Assembly (NCBI RefSeq): GCF_030815125.1
Contig: NZ_JAUSWH010000008.1
Span: forward strand, 62,001-126,000
Source: Allorhizobium paknamense
Lineage (GTDB): Bacteria; Pseudomonadota; Alphaproteobacteria; Rhizobiales; Rhizobiaceae
DNA: 64,000 nt
Direction of reading: 5' to 3'
A program made the position numbers and the translations under genes. This document shows, piece by piece, positions 1-8,771 of this stretch (its first letter is position 1; every line of letters starts with the position of its first letter). The notes beneath the pieces were generated by a model that saw only the letters and a program-made list of their open reading frames with translations, made no database searches and had not been told where the DNA came from.

Positions 1-1012
1 CCGCCATGATCGGAAAGCGCCAACTGATCCAGCCCGTCGCCATGATGTGGCGGGGTGATAGTGTGGCCAGCAGCAGAAGGCCCAGTGTGGCAAGGCAAAG
101 CCCTGCATGGATACGATACTGTCTGGCCTTCAGCGCCCGCGTCACGATCAGAATGATGGGAATGGCGAACAGGACATCCACCACGGGGATATAGGTGGAG
201 ATCATCGTTAGCAGGTTCAGGGCAATCAGCACCGGATTGGCGTTCCACATGGCCATGCCCTGATTGGCATCGGGGGTCGGTTGACCTTGCGCGGCAATCA
301 GAAGAACCGGCAGAACGACAGCGAGTGTCGCCATGCCGATCCGGCGAAGTGCCGCAAGCCGGGCCGTGCGCTGACGCCAGGGTTCCATGGTGCTGCCGAA
401 GGCGAGCCCCCACAACAACGCGAGATAAAAGCCCGTGGCAAAGATATGCACGATGGTCAGCAGGAAGGCGGCCAGCACACGGACCATGAACACCACCGCT
501 GGTTTGCGCGCGGCCAGCCGGTGATCCAGTGCGGCCAGCAAAAGAGCCAGCCCAAGCCCGATCTGGAAGTTGATGAAACCGCCGATCAGCGTCGCGCACC
601 AGGCCAGAAACAGAATGGCGATTTGCCAGAGATGCGCGCGTCCGAACAGGCTGCTGTTCAGTGCAATGGCGCCGAGCGGCGGCAGGGTGATGGCGAGAAA
701 CAGCAGGCAATGCGCCAGCAGGGAAACGCCGAGCACCGGGCCAATCCACCGCGCCATGAGGTCGATGCCGACATTGGTGACAGCCCGGTGCCAATCGACC
801 TCATAAATGGCCGGAAACGGGGCCTGATCGATCCCGCCGGCCAGAAGCCACATCCGCGCATAATGATTGGGAAAATCCAGAAGCGGTGGAAAGGGGAAGC
901 AGGCAATCAGAATAGTCGTGAGCAGCAGGAACGCGGCAATCGCTGCACGAACCAGCCGCTTTTCCAGGCTTCCGCGCTCGTCTTTCTCCCGGAGGTCGGT
1001 GATCCTGTCCAT
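1..1012 (-). CDS. Polytopic membrane protein, 3' part outside window
   Basis: The reading frame starts at ATG 1012-1010 and runs off the left edge, so about 337 N-terminal residues are visible. An in-frame TAA lies 13 codons upstream with no other start between, which fixes the start. After a charged N-terminus (MDRITDLREKDERG) there are many hydrophobic segments (for example AAIAAFLLLTTILIACFPF and LLAHCLLFLAITLPPLG), so it is a multi-pass inner-membrane protein. The first periplasmic-type loop contains DFPNHYARMWLL, reminiscent of ArnT/PMT-type lipid-linked glycosyltransferases, but I see no decisive motif. It lies 36 bp downstream of a GT2 glycosyltransferase on the same strand, so the two are probably co-transcribed; a polyprenyl-phosphate-sugar synthase beside a polytopic transferase is a common arrangement. 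The function is inferred from this context only. Confidence 0.75.
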   Translation of the reverse strand, partial: MDRITDLREKDERGSLEKRLVRAAIAAFLLLTTILIACFPFPPLLDFPNHYARMWLLAGGIDQAPFPAIYEVDWHRAVTNVGIDLMARWIGPVLGVSLLAHCLLFLAITLPPLGAIALNSSLFGRAHLWQIAILFLAWCATLIGGFINFQIGLGLALLLAALDHRLAARKPAVVFMVRVLAAFLLTIVHIFATGFYLALLWGLAFGSTMEPWRQRTARLAALRRIGMATLAVVLPVLLIAAQGQPTPDANQGMAMWNANPVLIALNLLTMISTYIPVVDVLFAIPIILIVTRALKARQYRIHAGLCLATLGLLLLATLSPRHIMATGWISWRFPIMA

Positions 1013-1048
1013 TAGATGCGGGCTCTTGATCGGAAGGTATTAGGGCAG

Positions 1049-2113
1049 TCACGCCGAGCGGCCGGATTGTTTTCGCTGTGCGGTTTTATCGACCGTCGCG
1101 GCATCCATCGCCTCGCGTTTCGCCTGTGGCGGCAGGCTTGCAAAATCGACGGGAAGCTCGGCCAGATCGCCATGGCGAATAATCGCTTCCACCATGAACA
1201 TCGGCCTTCCCTTATGTTCCTGAACGAGACGTCCGAGATATTCGCCAATGACGCCAAGGCCGATCAACTGGATGGCGCTGAAGGTGGTGATGGCGGCCAT
1301 CAGGCTTGCCCAGCCGGTGACCGTATGGCCGATAAGCCAGCTTGCCAGGGTGAAGACCAGCAGGGCCAGCGCCACCATCGCTGTGATCAGTCCAAGCCAT
1401 GTCGCCACCCTGAGCGGCACGGTGGAAAAACTGGTAATCGCATCCAGGGCGAAGCTCACCATCTTCCGCAAAGAATATTTGGTCTCTCCGGCGTAACGCG
1501 GATCGCGCTCATAGGGGAGCGCCACCTGTTTCCCGCCGATCCAGCTGACCATGCCGCGAATGAAACGCTCCCGCTCCGGCATGGACAGGAGAATATCCAC
1601 CACCCGGCGGTTCATCAGGCGGAAATCGCCGGTGTCTCGCGGGATTGCCACCGAACTCAGCCGCGAGAGCAGCCGGTAGAAGGCGGAGGCCGAGGTCAGT
1701 TTGAACCAGGTTTCGCCTTGGCGGCGTTGCCGCTGGCCATACACCACGTCGGCACCGCGATCCATGATCGCCATCATCATCAACAGCAGTTCCGGCGGAT
1801 CTTGCAGATCGGCATCGATCAGCAGCACACGTTCGCCGCGCGCCGTGGCAAGCCCTGCGGTCGCGGCCAGTTGGTGCCCGTGATTGCGCAACAATCTGAC
1901 GCCGAGAATGGCCTCGTGATCGCGACTGAGAGCGGAGATCTTCTCCCATGTGCCATCGGTCGAGCCGTCATCCACCAGGATGATTTCATAAGCGTCGCAG
2001 CAGGCTTCCGCCGCCGCTGCCGCCACCCGGCGGCAAAAAAGATCCAGCCCCTCTTCCTCGTTATGGCAGGGGGCGACAATGGAAAGGCGTGGTCTGGTTA
2101 TAGAAGCAGGCAT
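1049..2113 (-). CDS. GT2-family glycosyltransferase (DPM1/GtrB-like), membrane anchored
   Basis: This 354-aa protein has the GT-A fold signature of polyprenyl-phosphate sugar transferases: an N-terminal nucleotide-binding strand (SIVAPCHNEEEGLD, from residue 11), VDDGSTDGTW (47-56), and the metal-binding DADLQDP motif (100-106). A conserved GDFRLMNRR block follows at 162-170. Two C-terminal membrane helices (about 237-261 and 268-291) match the GtrB/DPM arrangement, and the length fits the family. The likely reaction is transfer of a sugar from a nucleotide donor to undecaprenyl phosphate on the cytoplasmic face, for envelope glycan modification. I chose ATG 2113 because the family motif starts right after it; an upstream frame extension of 56 codons has no family character. 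It is divergent from the oxidoreductase at 2245, so 2114-2244 must hold both promoters. Confidence 0.85.
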   Translation of the reverse strand: MPASITRPRLSIVAPCHNEEEGLDLFCRRVAAAAAEACCDAYEIILVDDGSTDGTWEKISALSRDHEAILGVRLLRNHGHQLAATAGLATARGERVLLIDADLQDPPELLLMMMAIMDRGADVVYGQRQRRQGETWFKLTSASAFYRLLSRLSSVAIPRDTGDFRLMNRRVVDILLSMPERERFIRGMVSWIGGKQVALPYERDPRYAGETKYSLRKMVSFALDAITSFSTVPLRVATWLGLITAMVALALLVFTLASWLIGHTVTGWASLMAAITTFSAIQLIGLGVIGEYLGRLVQEHKGRPMFMVEAIIRHGDLAELPVDFASLPPQAKREAMDAATVDKTAQRKQSGRSA

Positions 2114-2244
2114 GGAAACTGTCCGATTATGGAGCAGACCGTAAACACGAAAGATCAATCTTCCTTTAATGCCGCGCGTTCCGCCGGAACTTCGCGATGG
2201 CGGACCGGTTATCCTGTAACAACCGAAGGAATGAGGATACCGAC

Positions 2245-4608
2245 ATGGCAGAAGGTCGTAAGGCAGCCCCCGAGCAGGCACCGGCAGGCGGGTGGGGCGC
2301 GTTGAACGCGGTGGAAAAACATCTGAGCAATCAGAAAATCCTGTTCAAGGGCAACCGCGCCCTGCTGTCCATGAACAAGCCCGGCGGTTTCGACTGTCCA
2401 AGCTGCGCCTGGCCTGATCCCAAAAAGCCTCATATCGCGGAATATTGTGAAAACGGCGCCAAGGCCGTGGCCTGGGAGGCGACCAAGAAAAGAACCGATC
2501 CGGCTTTCTTTGCCGACCATACCGTCGAGGAACTGAAGACCTGGAGCGATCACGCGCTGGAAGACAATGGGCGGCTTACCCATCCCATGCGCTATAACAG
2601 TATGACTGACCAGTATGAGCCTGTCACCTGGGAGGCCGCCTTTGCGGACATTGCAGAGGAATTGCTGAAACTCGATCCAAAGCGGGTGGAGCTTTACACC
2701 TCGGGCCGCACCTCCAATGAGGCGGCCTTTTTCTGGCAACTGTTCGGGCGTGTGCTCGGCACTAACAATTTTCCCGATTGCTCCGACATGTGCCATGCCA
2801 CCACCACCGTGGCGTTGCCGGAAAGCATCGGCATCGGCAAGGGCACGGTGACGCTGGATGACTGGGAAGCATGCGATGCCCTCTTCATCATCGGTCAGAA
2901 CCCTGGCACCAACAGCCCGCGCATGATGGGCTATCTGCACGATATGGCCAAGCGCGGTGTACCGATCGTGACCTTCAATCCGCTGAAGGAGAGAGCGCTG
3001 CTCAGATTCACCGATCCGCAAAGCCCGGTGGAAATGCTAACCGGCGGCGGCCAGCAGATCAGCTCCCGTTATTTCCAGCTGCGCACCGGCGGCGATATCA
3101 TGGCCCTTCAAGGCATGTGCAAGGCCGTGATTGCCGCTGATGATGCCGCGCGGGAGCGCGGAGAAGCCCGCATTCTGGACGTGGATTTTATCGAGGCGCA
3201 CACGCACGGCTTCGAGGCTTTTGCGGATTATGTGCGCGCGCTCCCCTGGCCGGATATTGAATACTACACCGCGTTGCGGCGCGAGGAGATCGAAGAAGCG
3301 GCGCGGATCTACATGCGGGCCGAGCGCGTCATCGCCTGCTGGGGCATGGGCATTACCCAGCACAAACATGGCGGCGATGCCATGCAGCAGATTTTGAACC
3401 TGCTTTTCCTGCGCGGCAATATCGGTCGTCTGGGCGCGGGGGCCTGTCCTATTCGTGGCCACTCCAATGTGCAGGGCGACCGCACGGTGGGGATCAACAA
3501 GACGCCCACGGAAAGCTTCCTCTCTCATCTGGACAAGGCGTTCGGGTTTACCAGTCCAAGAGAGTTCGGCCACGATACGGCCGAGGCTTGCGAGGCGATT
3601 TTGAAAGGCGAGGTGGATGCCTTTCTGGCCATGGGCGGTAATTTCTTCCGCGCCATTCCGGATTTCGACCGGATCGGCGCGAAGGTGCCGGATATCGGCC
3701 TGACTGTTCATGTCGCCACCAAGCTCAATCGCAGCCACCTGATCCACGGCAAAAAGGCCTTCATCCTGCCCGCCCTTGGCCGCACCGAACTCGATCTGCA
3801 AAAAGGCGAGGCTCAGACCGTGACCGTGGAGGACAGTTTCTGCATGGTGCACGGCTCCACAGGCCGCCTGAAGCCCGCCAGCGAGGAATGCCGCTCCGAG
3901 CCCTGGATCATTGCGCATCTTGCCAAAGCGACCGTCGCCGGTCGTGCGCCGATCGACTGGACGGGACTGGTGGAAGATTACGACCGTATCCGCGACAAGA
4001 TCGAGGAGGTTATTCCCGATCAGTTCACGCGCTTCAAGGAGCGTATTCGAGAGCCAGGCGGTTTTCGCCTGCCCAATGGCGCCAGCGAGCGCATCTGGAA
4101 CACGCCGACAAAGCGGGCGAATTTCCTCTTCAATCCCGAAATCAGGGACCAGAACGACCAGTCGCCGGACCATCCCCATATGCAATTGATGACCGTTCGC
4201 AGCCATGACCAGTTCAACACCACCATCTATTCCTATAATGACCGCTATCGCGGCGTTTCCGGCGAGCGCATGGTGGTCTTCATGAACGAGATGGACATGG
4301 CCGAGCAGGGGCTGAGCGAGGGCGATGTAATCGAATTCGCCTCTGCCGACCGGGACGGTATCGAGCGGCGGGCAGCGGGCTTCAAGGTGGTGGCCTTCGA
4401 TGTGCCGAAAGGCTGCTGCGCTGCCTATTATCCCGAAACCAATGCCGTCATGTCGCTGGCGCACCGGGATGAGCGCAGCAATACGCCGGCGGCAAAGTCG
4501 GTGCCGGTCACGATTGCGCGAGTGACGCAGGGTGAGCCCGTCTCTCACGAACCGGAGGTGTCAGAGCGTTTTCCCTCAGGGCGACATATGTCCGTCCCAA
4601 CGGCCTAG
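2245..4608 (+). CDS. FdhF/YdeP-family molybdopterin oxidoreductase
   Basis: A 787-aa molybdopterin-dependent oxidoreductase of the formate-dehydrogenase-alpha-like YdeP family. It has the short N-terminal Cys pair typical of this group (FDCPSCAWPDP) rather than a full four-Cys [4Fe-4S] motif. Bis-MGD binding segments follow (YTSGRTSNEAAFFWQLFGR, IIGQNPGTNSPRMM), then a C-terminal molybdopterin dinucleotide-binding beta-barrel (LMTVRSHDQFNTTIYSYNDR onward). The family includes E. coli YdeP, linked to acid resistance; the physiological substrate is not known. ATG 2245 is preceded by a GAGGA ribosome site 7 nt upstream; an upstream in-frame start lacks one. No small electron-transfer subunit or accessory gene lies next to it. 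The stop codon TAG (4606-4608) forms the first bases of the large fold-back repeat that follows. Confidence 0.88.
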   Translation: MAEGRKAAPEQAPAGGWGALNAVEKHLSNQKILFKGNRALLSMNKPGGFDCPSCAWPDPKKPHIAEYCENGAKAVAWEATKKRTDPAFFADHTVEELKTWSDHALEDNGRLTHPMRYNSMTDQYEPVTWEAAFADIAEELLKLDPKRVELYTSGRTSNEAAFFWQLFGRVLGTNNFPDCSDMCHATTTVALPESIGIGKGTVTLDDWEACDALFIIGQNPGTNSPRMMGYLHDMAKRGVPIVTFNPLKERALLRFTDPQSPVEMLTGGGQQISSRYFQLRTGGDIMALQGMCKAVIAADDAARERGEARILDVDFIEAHTHGFEAFADYVRALPWPDIEYYTALRREEIEEAARIYMRAERVIACWGMGITQHKHGGDAMQQILNLLFLRGNIGRLGAGACPIRGHSNVQGDRTVGINKTPTESFLSHLDKAFGFTSPREFGHDTAEACEAILKGEVDAFLAMGGNFFRAIPDFDRIGAKVPDIGLTVHVATKLNRSHLIHGKKAFILPALGRTELDLQKGEAQTVTVEDSFCMVHGSTGRLKPASEECRSEPWIIAHLAKATVAGRAPIDWTGLVEDYDRIRDKIEEVIPDQFTRFKERIREPGGFRLPNGASERIWNTPTKRANFLFNPEIRDQNDQSPDHPHMQLMTVRSHDQFNTTIYSYNDRYRGVSGERMVVFMNEMDMAEQGLSEGDVIEFASADRDGIERRAAGFKVVAFDVPKGCCAAYYPETNAVMSLAHRDERSNTPAAKSVPVTIARVTQGEPVSHEPEVSERFPSGRHMSVPTA

Positions 4609-4873
4609 GGTCAAAACTCAATCAGGATGGGTGTTCTGCAAGGCGTATTTTGTGTCTGAGTAGGAGGAAAGGTGCAGGAAATGCCGATCATTTTCAAACC
4701 TTTCCGACGCCCGCAGGCGCAAAATACGCCTTGCCCGAAGGGTTGAACGGGATGGGCCGCCTGATTGCGAACAATGCTCGACAAGGCCTCAGGGCCTTGC
4801 CTTGCGCTTGTTCGCTGCCATTCAATCCCATCCCGTTCAACAGAACACCCATCCTGATTGAGTTTTGACCCTA
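4606..4873. repeat. 268-bp fold-back element with two inner hairpin arms (RIME/MITE-like)
   Basis: The ends are a perfect 33-bp inverted repeat (4606-4638 and 4841-4873). Inside are two further inverted repeats: 14 bp at 4639-4652/4720-4733 and 14 bp at 4743-4756/4827-4840, with deeper pairing such as GCGAACAA 4768-4775 / TTGTTCGC 4808-4815. Folded, it gives a three-way junction with one long stem and two arms. It contains no gene and has the mosaic palindrome style of rhizobial intergenic elements. The left end overlaps the stop codon of the preceding oxidoreductase gene, so the element may have supplied that codon. Both outer ends carry CTAG. Confidence 0.85.
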
Positions 4874-4907
4874 GAGCACCGATCTGATTGGATCAGATCG
4901 GTGCTCT
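4873..4907. repeat. Perfect 16-bp hairpin repeat, possible terminator
   Basis: Arms 4873-4888 and 4892-4907 are perfect complements around a TGG loop, followed by a T-rich run (4911-4921). It abuts the preceding fold-back element. A related palindrome with the same AGAGC-CCGATCTGAT core occurs at 20718-20756. The hairpin plus T-run could end transcription from the oxidoreductase gene. Confidence 0.8.
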
Positions 4908-4924
4908 AACGTTTTCTTTTTTGA

Positions 4925-4971
4925 AGCATAATCTTATCGATCCTCGTTTCACTCCGGTCGGATTATGCTCT
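4925..4971 (-). repeat. 47-bp dispersed palindromic repeat, copy 1
   Basis: The ends form a 9-bp inverted repeat (AGCATAATC / GATTATGCT). The whole 47-bp unit is the exact reverse complement of 20655-20701, which marks it as a mobile or converted intergenic repeat. Confidence 0.9.
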
Positions 4972-4972
4972 A

Positions 4973-5024
4973 ACGCATGTCCGGATGGAAAACCGCGACT
5001 GCATTTTTCTCGGGACAATGCTCT
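4973..5024 (-). repeat. AGAGCATTT-family dispersed repeat, copy 1
   Basis: On the minus strand it reads AGAGCATTGTCCCGAGAAAA and ends GGACATGCGT. It closely matches the copy at 7225-7275 and is related to copies at 29045, 29108, 34961 and 58447. With the three preceding elements it fills nearly the whole gap before thuA (4609-5196); no gene is seen in that gap. Confidence 0.8.
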
Positions 5025-5196
5025 AAAAATTGCCAAGCTTTGTCTTAGACTCCGACACATACAGGCCGGGCGGCGGGGAGGGTGCCCGGCTTGCCTTTGT
5101 CAGGGCTCACAAGCAACATCGGAAGATGCCACTGTTACGGCATAAGCCGTGAGAATCGGGGCATCTTTCCCACGCCAATCCATCAGGGAGATCAAT

Positions 5197-5978
<782 letters not shown>

Positions 5979-5982
<4 letters not shown>

Positions 5983-7076
5983 GCGCACCTGTTCGTCTGC
6001 TCATTCTGGGCACTGGCGGCCATGCCAACCGGCATGCCATGGAATTTGCCACCAATAGCGATGCGAAACTGGTGGCTGCGGTGGATGTCGATATCGCCAA
6101 GGTCCGCGCCTTTGCCCTGCGGCATGATATTCCCGAAACCTTCACGTCGCTGGAGGAAGCCCTCGCATGGGGAGAGTTCGACGCCGTGGCCAATGTCACC
6201 CCGGACCGCGTGCACTACCCCACAACCTTGCAGCTTCTGGCCGCAGGCAAGCATGTATTCTGCGAGAAGCCCCTGGCGGAAACCTATGCCAAGGCGGATG
6301 AAATGGCGCGGCGGGCTGAGGAAGCGGGCCTGATCAACATGGTGAACCTGACTTACCGCAATGTCGCGCCGGTGCAGAAAGCCCGGCAGATGGTGCTTTC
6401 CGGTGAGATCGGCAGGGTGCGTCATATCGAAGCGTCCTATCTGCAAAGCTGGCTGGTGTCGAAAGCCTGGGGCGACTGGGCAACCGAGGACCAGTGGCTG
6501 TGGCGGCTCTCCACCAAGCATGGCTCGAATGGTGTTCTGGGCGATGTCGGCATCCACATCCTCGATTTTGCAGGCTATGGGGCGGCGACAGATGTGGAGC
6601 GCATCTTCGCGCGACTGAAGACGTTCGAGAAAGCACCCGGCAACCGCATTCGCGATTACGACCTCGATGCCAATGACAGCTTCACCATGACAGCCGAGTT
6701 TGCCAATGGCGCAATGGGCGTGGTGCATGCCACCCGCTGGGCCACCGGCCATCTCAACGAATTGAGGCTGCGCATGCATGGCGACAAGGGTGCGCTGGAG
6801 GTGATCCACACGCCGACCGGAAATTCATTGCGCGCCTGCCTGGGCGAGGATGTGGAAAAGGGCCAGTGGCAGGACCTGGACGCGGGAACGGTTGCCACGA
6901 ACTTCGAGCGTTTCATCGAAGCCATTCGGGAAGGCCAGACGCGAGAGCCAAGCTTCCGCCACGCGGCGGATTTGCAGAAGGTTCTCGATCTTGCCATGCT
7001 CACCGAGATGGAGCGCCAAGAGAAAGCCGTCAGCGAAACAATTGCCGATCATCAGCCAAGGCTTGTTTCCGGCTAA
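5979..7076 (+). CDS. thuB: ThuB, Gfo/Idh/MocA-family disaccharide 3-dehydrogenase
   Basis: A 365-aa NAD(P)-dependent oxidoreductase of the Gfo/Idh/MocA family. The Rossmann loop is [13 protein letters not shown] (about 8-20) and the family EKP motif is CEKPLAE (95-101). The C-terminal beta-sheet domain begins near residue 130. Known ThuB proteins oxidise trehalose-type disaccharides at C3, giving the substrate for ThuA. It overlaps thuA by four bases. Downstream is a fold-back repeat and a strong hairpin shared with the convergent gene at 7336. Confidence 0.9.
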
Positions 7077-7081
7077 ATCCT

Positions 7082-7224
7082 AGGATGTGTGGACATTCGC
7101 CCTTGAGCGGGCTGCAAACGGCAATTTTCTGTGCTTCCGGTGCTCATGTACTCAAGTACACTCCGCTCCGGTTCTCGAAAATCACCGTTTTCACCACGCC
7201 CAAAGCCGAATGTCCACACACCCT
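7082..7224. repeat. 143-bp fold-back repeat
   Basis: Outer 18-bp inverted repeat (7082-7099 / 7207-7224, one mismatch) reading GTGTGGACATTCG, with an inner imperfect inverted repeat around TGCTCATGTACTCAAGTACA. Non-coding, and directly abutted by another repeat at 7225. Confidence 0.75.
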
Positions 7225-7275
7225 AGAGCATTGTCCCGAGAAAAGTGCTTAGCGGTTTTCCGTCTGGAAATGCGT
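7225..7275 (+). repeat. AGAGCATTT-family dispersed repeat, copy 2
   Basis: Reads AGAGCATTGTCCCGAGAAAA, then GCGGTTTTCCGTCTGGAAAT, and ends GCGT. It is a near match, in inverse orientation, to 4973-5024. Confidence 0.8.
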
Positions 7276-7287
7276 GAAAAATAAAGA

Positions 7288-7331
7288 ATGAGAGCGGTTC
7301 AGTGTTTCTCGGAACACTGAACCGCTCTCAT
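7288..7331. terminator. 19-bp perfect hairpin between convergent genes
   Basis: Perfect arms 7288-7306 and 7313-7331 around TCTCGG, with GTTTT on the right side. It lies between thuB (plus) and the reductase gene (minus) and probably terminates both transcripts. Confidence 0.75.
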
Positions 7332-7335
7332 GTTT

Positions 7336-8331
7336 TCATGCGTTCACATCGATCACCACCCGGCCGCGAATGCGGCCATCCATGATGGCATCGGCCAGGG
7401 TGGGGAGGTTAGAAAGCGGCTCTACCGTGGTCATGGCGGCGAGATGGTCGCGGTTCAGTTTCTCCGCCAGCCGTTGCCAGGCACGTTCGCGCTTTACCAT
7501 CGGTGTCATGACCGAATCGATGCCAAGCAGGCTCACTCCGCGCAATATGAAAGGCATGACGGTGGCGGGCAGGTCTGCGCCGCCTGCCAGTCCGCAGGCC
7601 GCGACCGCGCCGCCATAAACGGTTTGCGCCAGCACATTGGCAAGCGTGGTGCCGCCGACACTATCGATGCCGCCTGTGAAGCGCTCCTTTTGCAAAGGGC
7701 CGCCCTTCTCAGTCAGACTGGCCCGATCCATGATCGCAGACGCCCCCAGGTGCTTCAGATAATCATGGGTTTCCTCGCGTCCGGTGGAGGCCGTCACGAG
7801 ATAGCCTGATGAGGCGAGCAGGCTGACTGCGATGGAGCCGACCCCACCTGCCGCGCCCGTGACCACCACTTCCCCCTCGCCGGGCTTGATCCTGCTCCAG
7901 TCTTCCAGCGCCAGCACGGCGAGCGCTGCCGTATAACCAGCTGTGCCAATGGCCATGGCCTGTTCCAGGCTGAAACTGTCGGGCAGCCTCATCAGCCATT
8001 CCGGCTTGACGCGCTGATAGGGGCTATAGCCACCGGCTTCCGTTTCCGACAGGCCGAAACCGTTGATCAGCACCTTGTCGCCGGGCTTCCAGGCAGCGTT
8101 TCTGGATTCGACGACTGTGCCGGCAAGGTCTGCGCCGGCGATGATCGGCATGCGCCGCGCAATCCTGCCTTTGCCGGTGAAGGCCAGGCCATCCTTGTAG
8201 TTCAGGGTGGAATAGGCAACCTGCACCAGCACGTCGTGATCGGGCAGGTCAGCCATGGTCAGGCTGCGGAACTGTCCCTTCGGTTTTCCGTCAACCGAAT
8301 CAATGACGACGGCGGTGAATGACTGGCTCAT
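7336..8331 (-). CDS. AcuI/YhdH-type acrylyl-CoA reductase-like MDR oxidoreductase
   Basis: A 331-aa zinc-free medium-chain dehydrogenase/reductase of the YhdH/YhfP/AcuI group. Family blocks are LNYKDGLAFTGKG (about 43-55), PIIAGADLAGTV, GYTAALAVLALE, the NADPH-binding VVTGAAGGVGSIA and SPYQRVKPEWL. AcuI reduces acryloyl-CoA to propionyl-CoA with NADPH; many homologues are named quinone oxidoreductases without proof. ATG 8331 is preceded by AGGAGG about 7 nt upstream. It stands alone and is convergent with thuB. Confidence 0.85.
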   Translation of the reverse strand: MSQSFTAVVIDSVDGKPKGQFRSLTMADLPDHDVLVQVAYSTLNYKDGLAFTGKGRIARRMPIIAGADLAGTVVESRNAAWKPGDKVLINGFGLSETEAGGYSPYQRVKPEWLMRLPDSFSLEQAMAIGTAGYTAALAVLALEDWSRIKPGEGEVVVTGAAGGVGSIAVSLLASSGYLVTASTGREETHDYLKHLGASAIMDRASLTEKGGPLQKERFTGGIDSVGGTTLANVLAQTVYGGAVAACGLAGGADLPATVMPFILRGVSLLGIDSVMTPMVKRERAWQRLAEKLNRDHLAAMTTVEPLSNLPTLADAIMDGRIRGRVVIDVNA

Positions 8332-8771
8332 GAAACTTCCTCCTATGCCGGGATGAAATACGTCGAAGGGAGCTTCGGTTCATCCTTTCCCGGTCCTCTT
8401 CCTGCTGCATAATTTAAAGCGCGACAGCGAACCTTGGTGCGCCAGATATGGCGGACGGCGCTGTAGAGCCGCAGGTTGCCATGGCTTGTGCGATTATGCC
8501 AGCCGATCCCTGCACGGAAAGCGTGCGGGACGAACGCCGTTTTGCCCGACAAAAAATTTTACCGTGCCGTTTCAAGCCCCTGCGGCGGCGTCAATAATTT
8601 CCTGATCTGTGGATTAAAGAGAAAAACAAGCAATTTCAGCTGCTTGCTTCGTCATTTCACCTTTCGTGAGGGCTGTGGGGCGGAAGGTTTGCCCGGTCAT
8701 GGAAAGGAGTGATTAACCTTTATTTTTTACTTCCTTAGGGAGACGAGTCCTTTTACCGAACCGTAGGCACC
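8332..8771. other. Intergenic region between divergent genes
   Basis: This 440-bp gap separates the reductase (minus) from ftsK (plus) and must hold both promoters. Short open frames here have no recognisable family, and none encodes the missing membrane segments of FtsK. No clear repeat or RNA gene is seen. Confidence 0.5.

Noticed and set aside
281..1015. Plus-strand frame of 244 codons opposite the partial membrane protein
   Set aside because: Gln/Arg/His-rich nonsense translation; the minus strand shows clear membrane helices.
5149..5196. N-terminal extension of ThuA from GTG 5149
   Set aside because: No ribosome site, whereas GTG 5197 has AGGGAG at good spacing and begins at the family's normal N-terminus.
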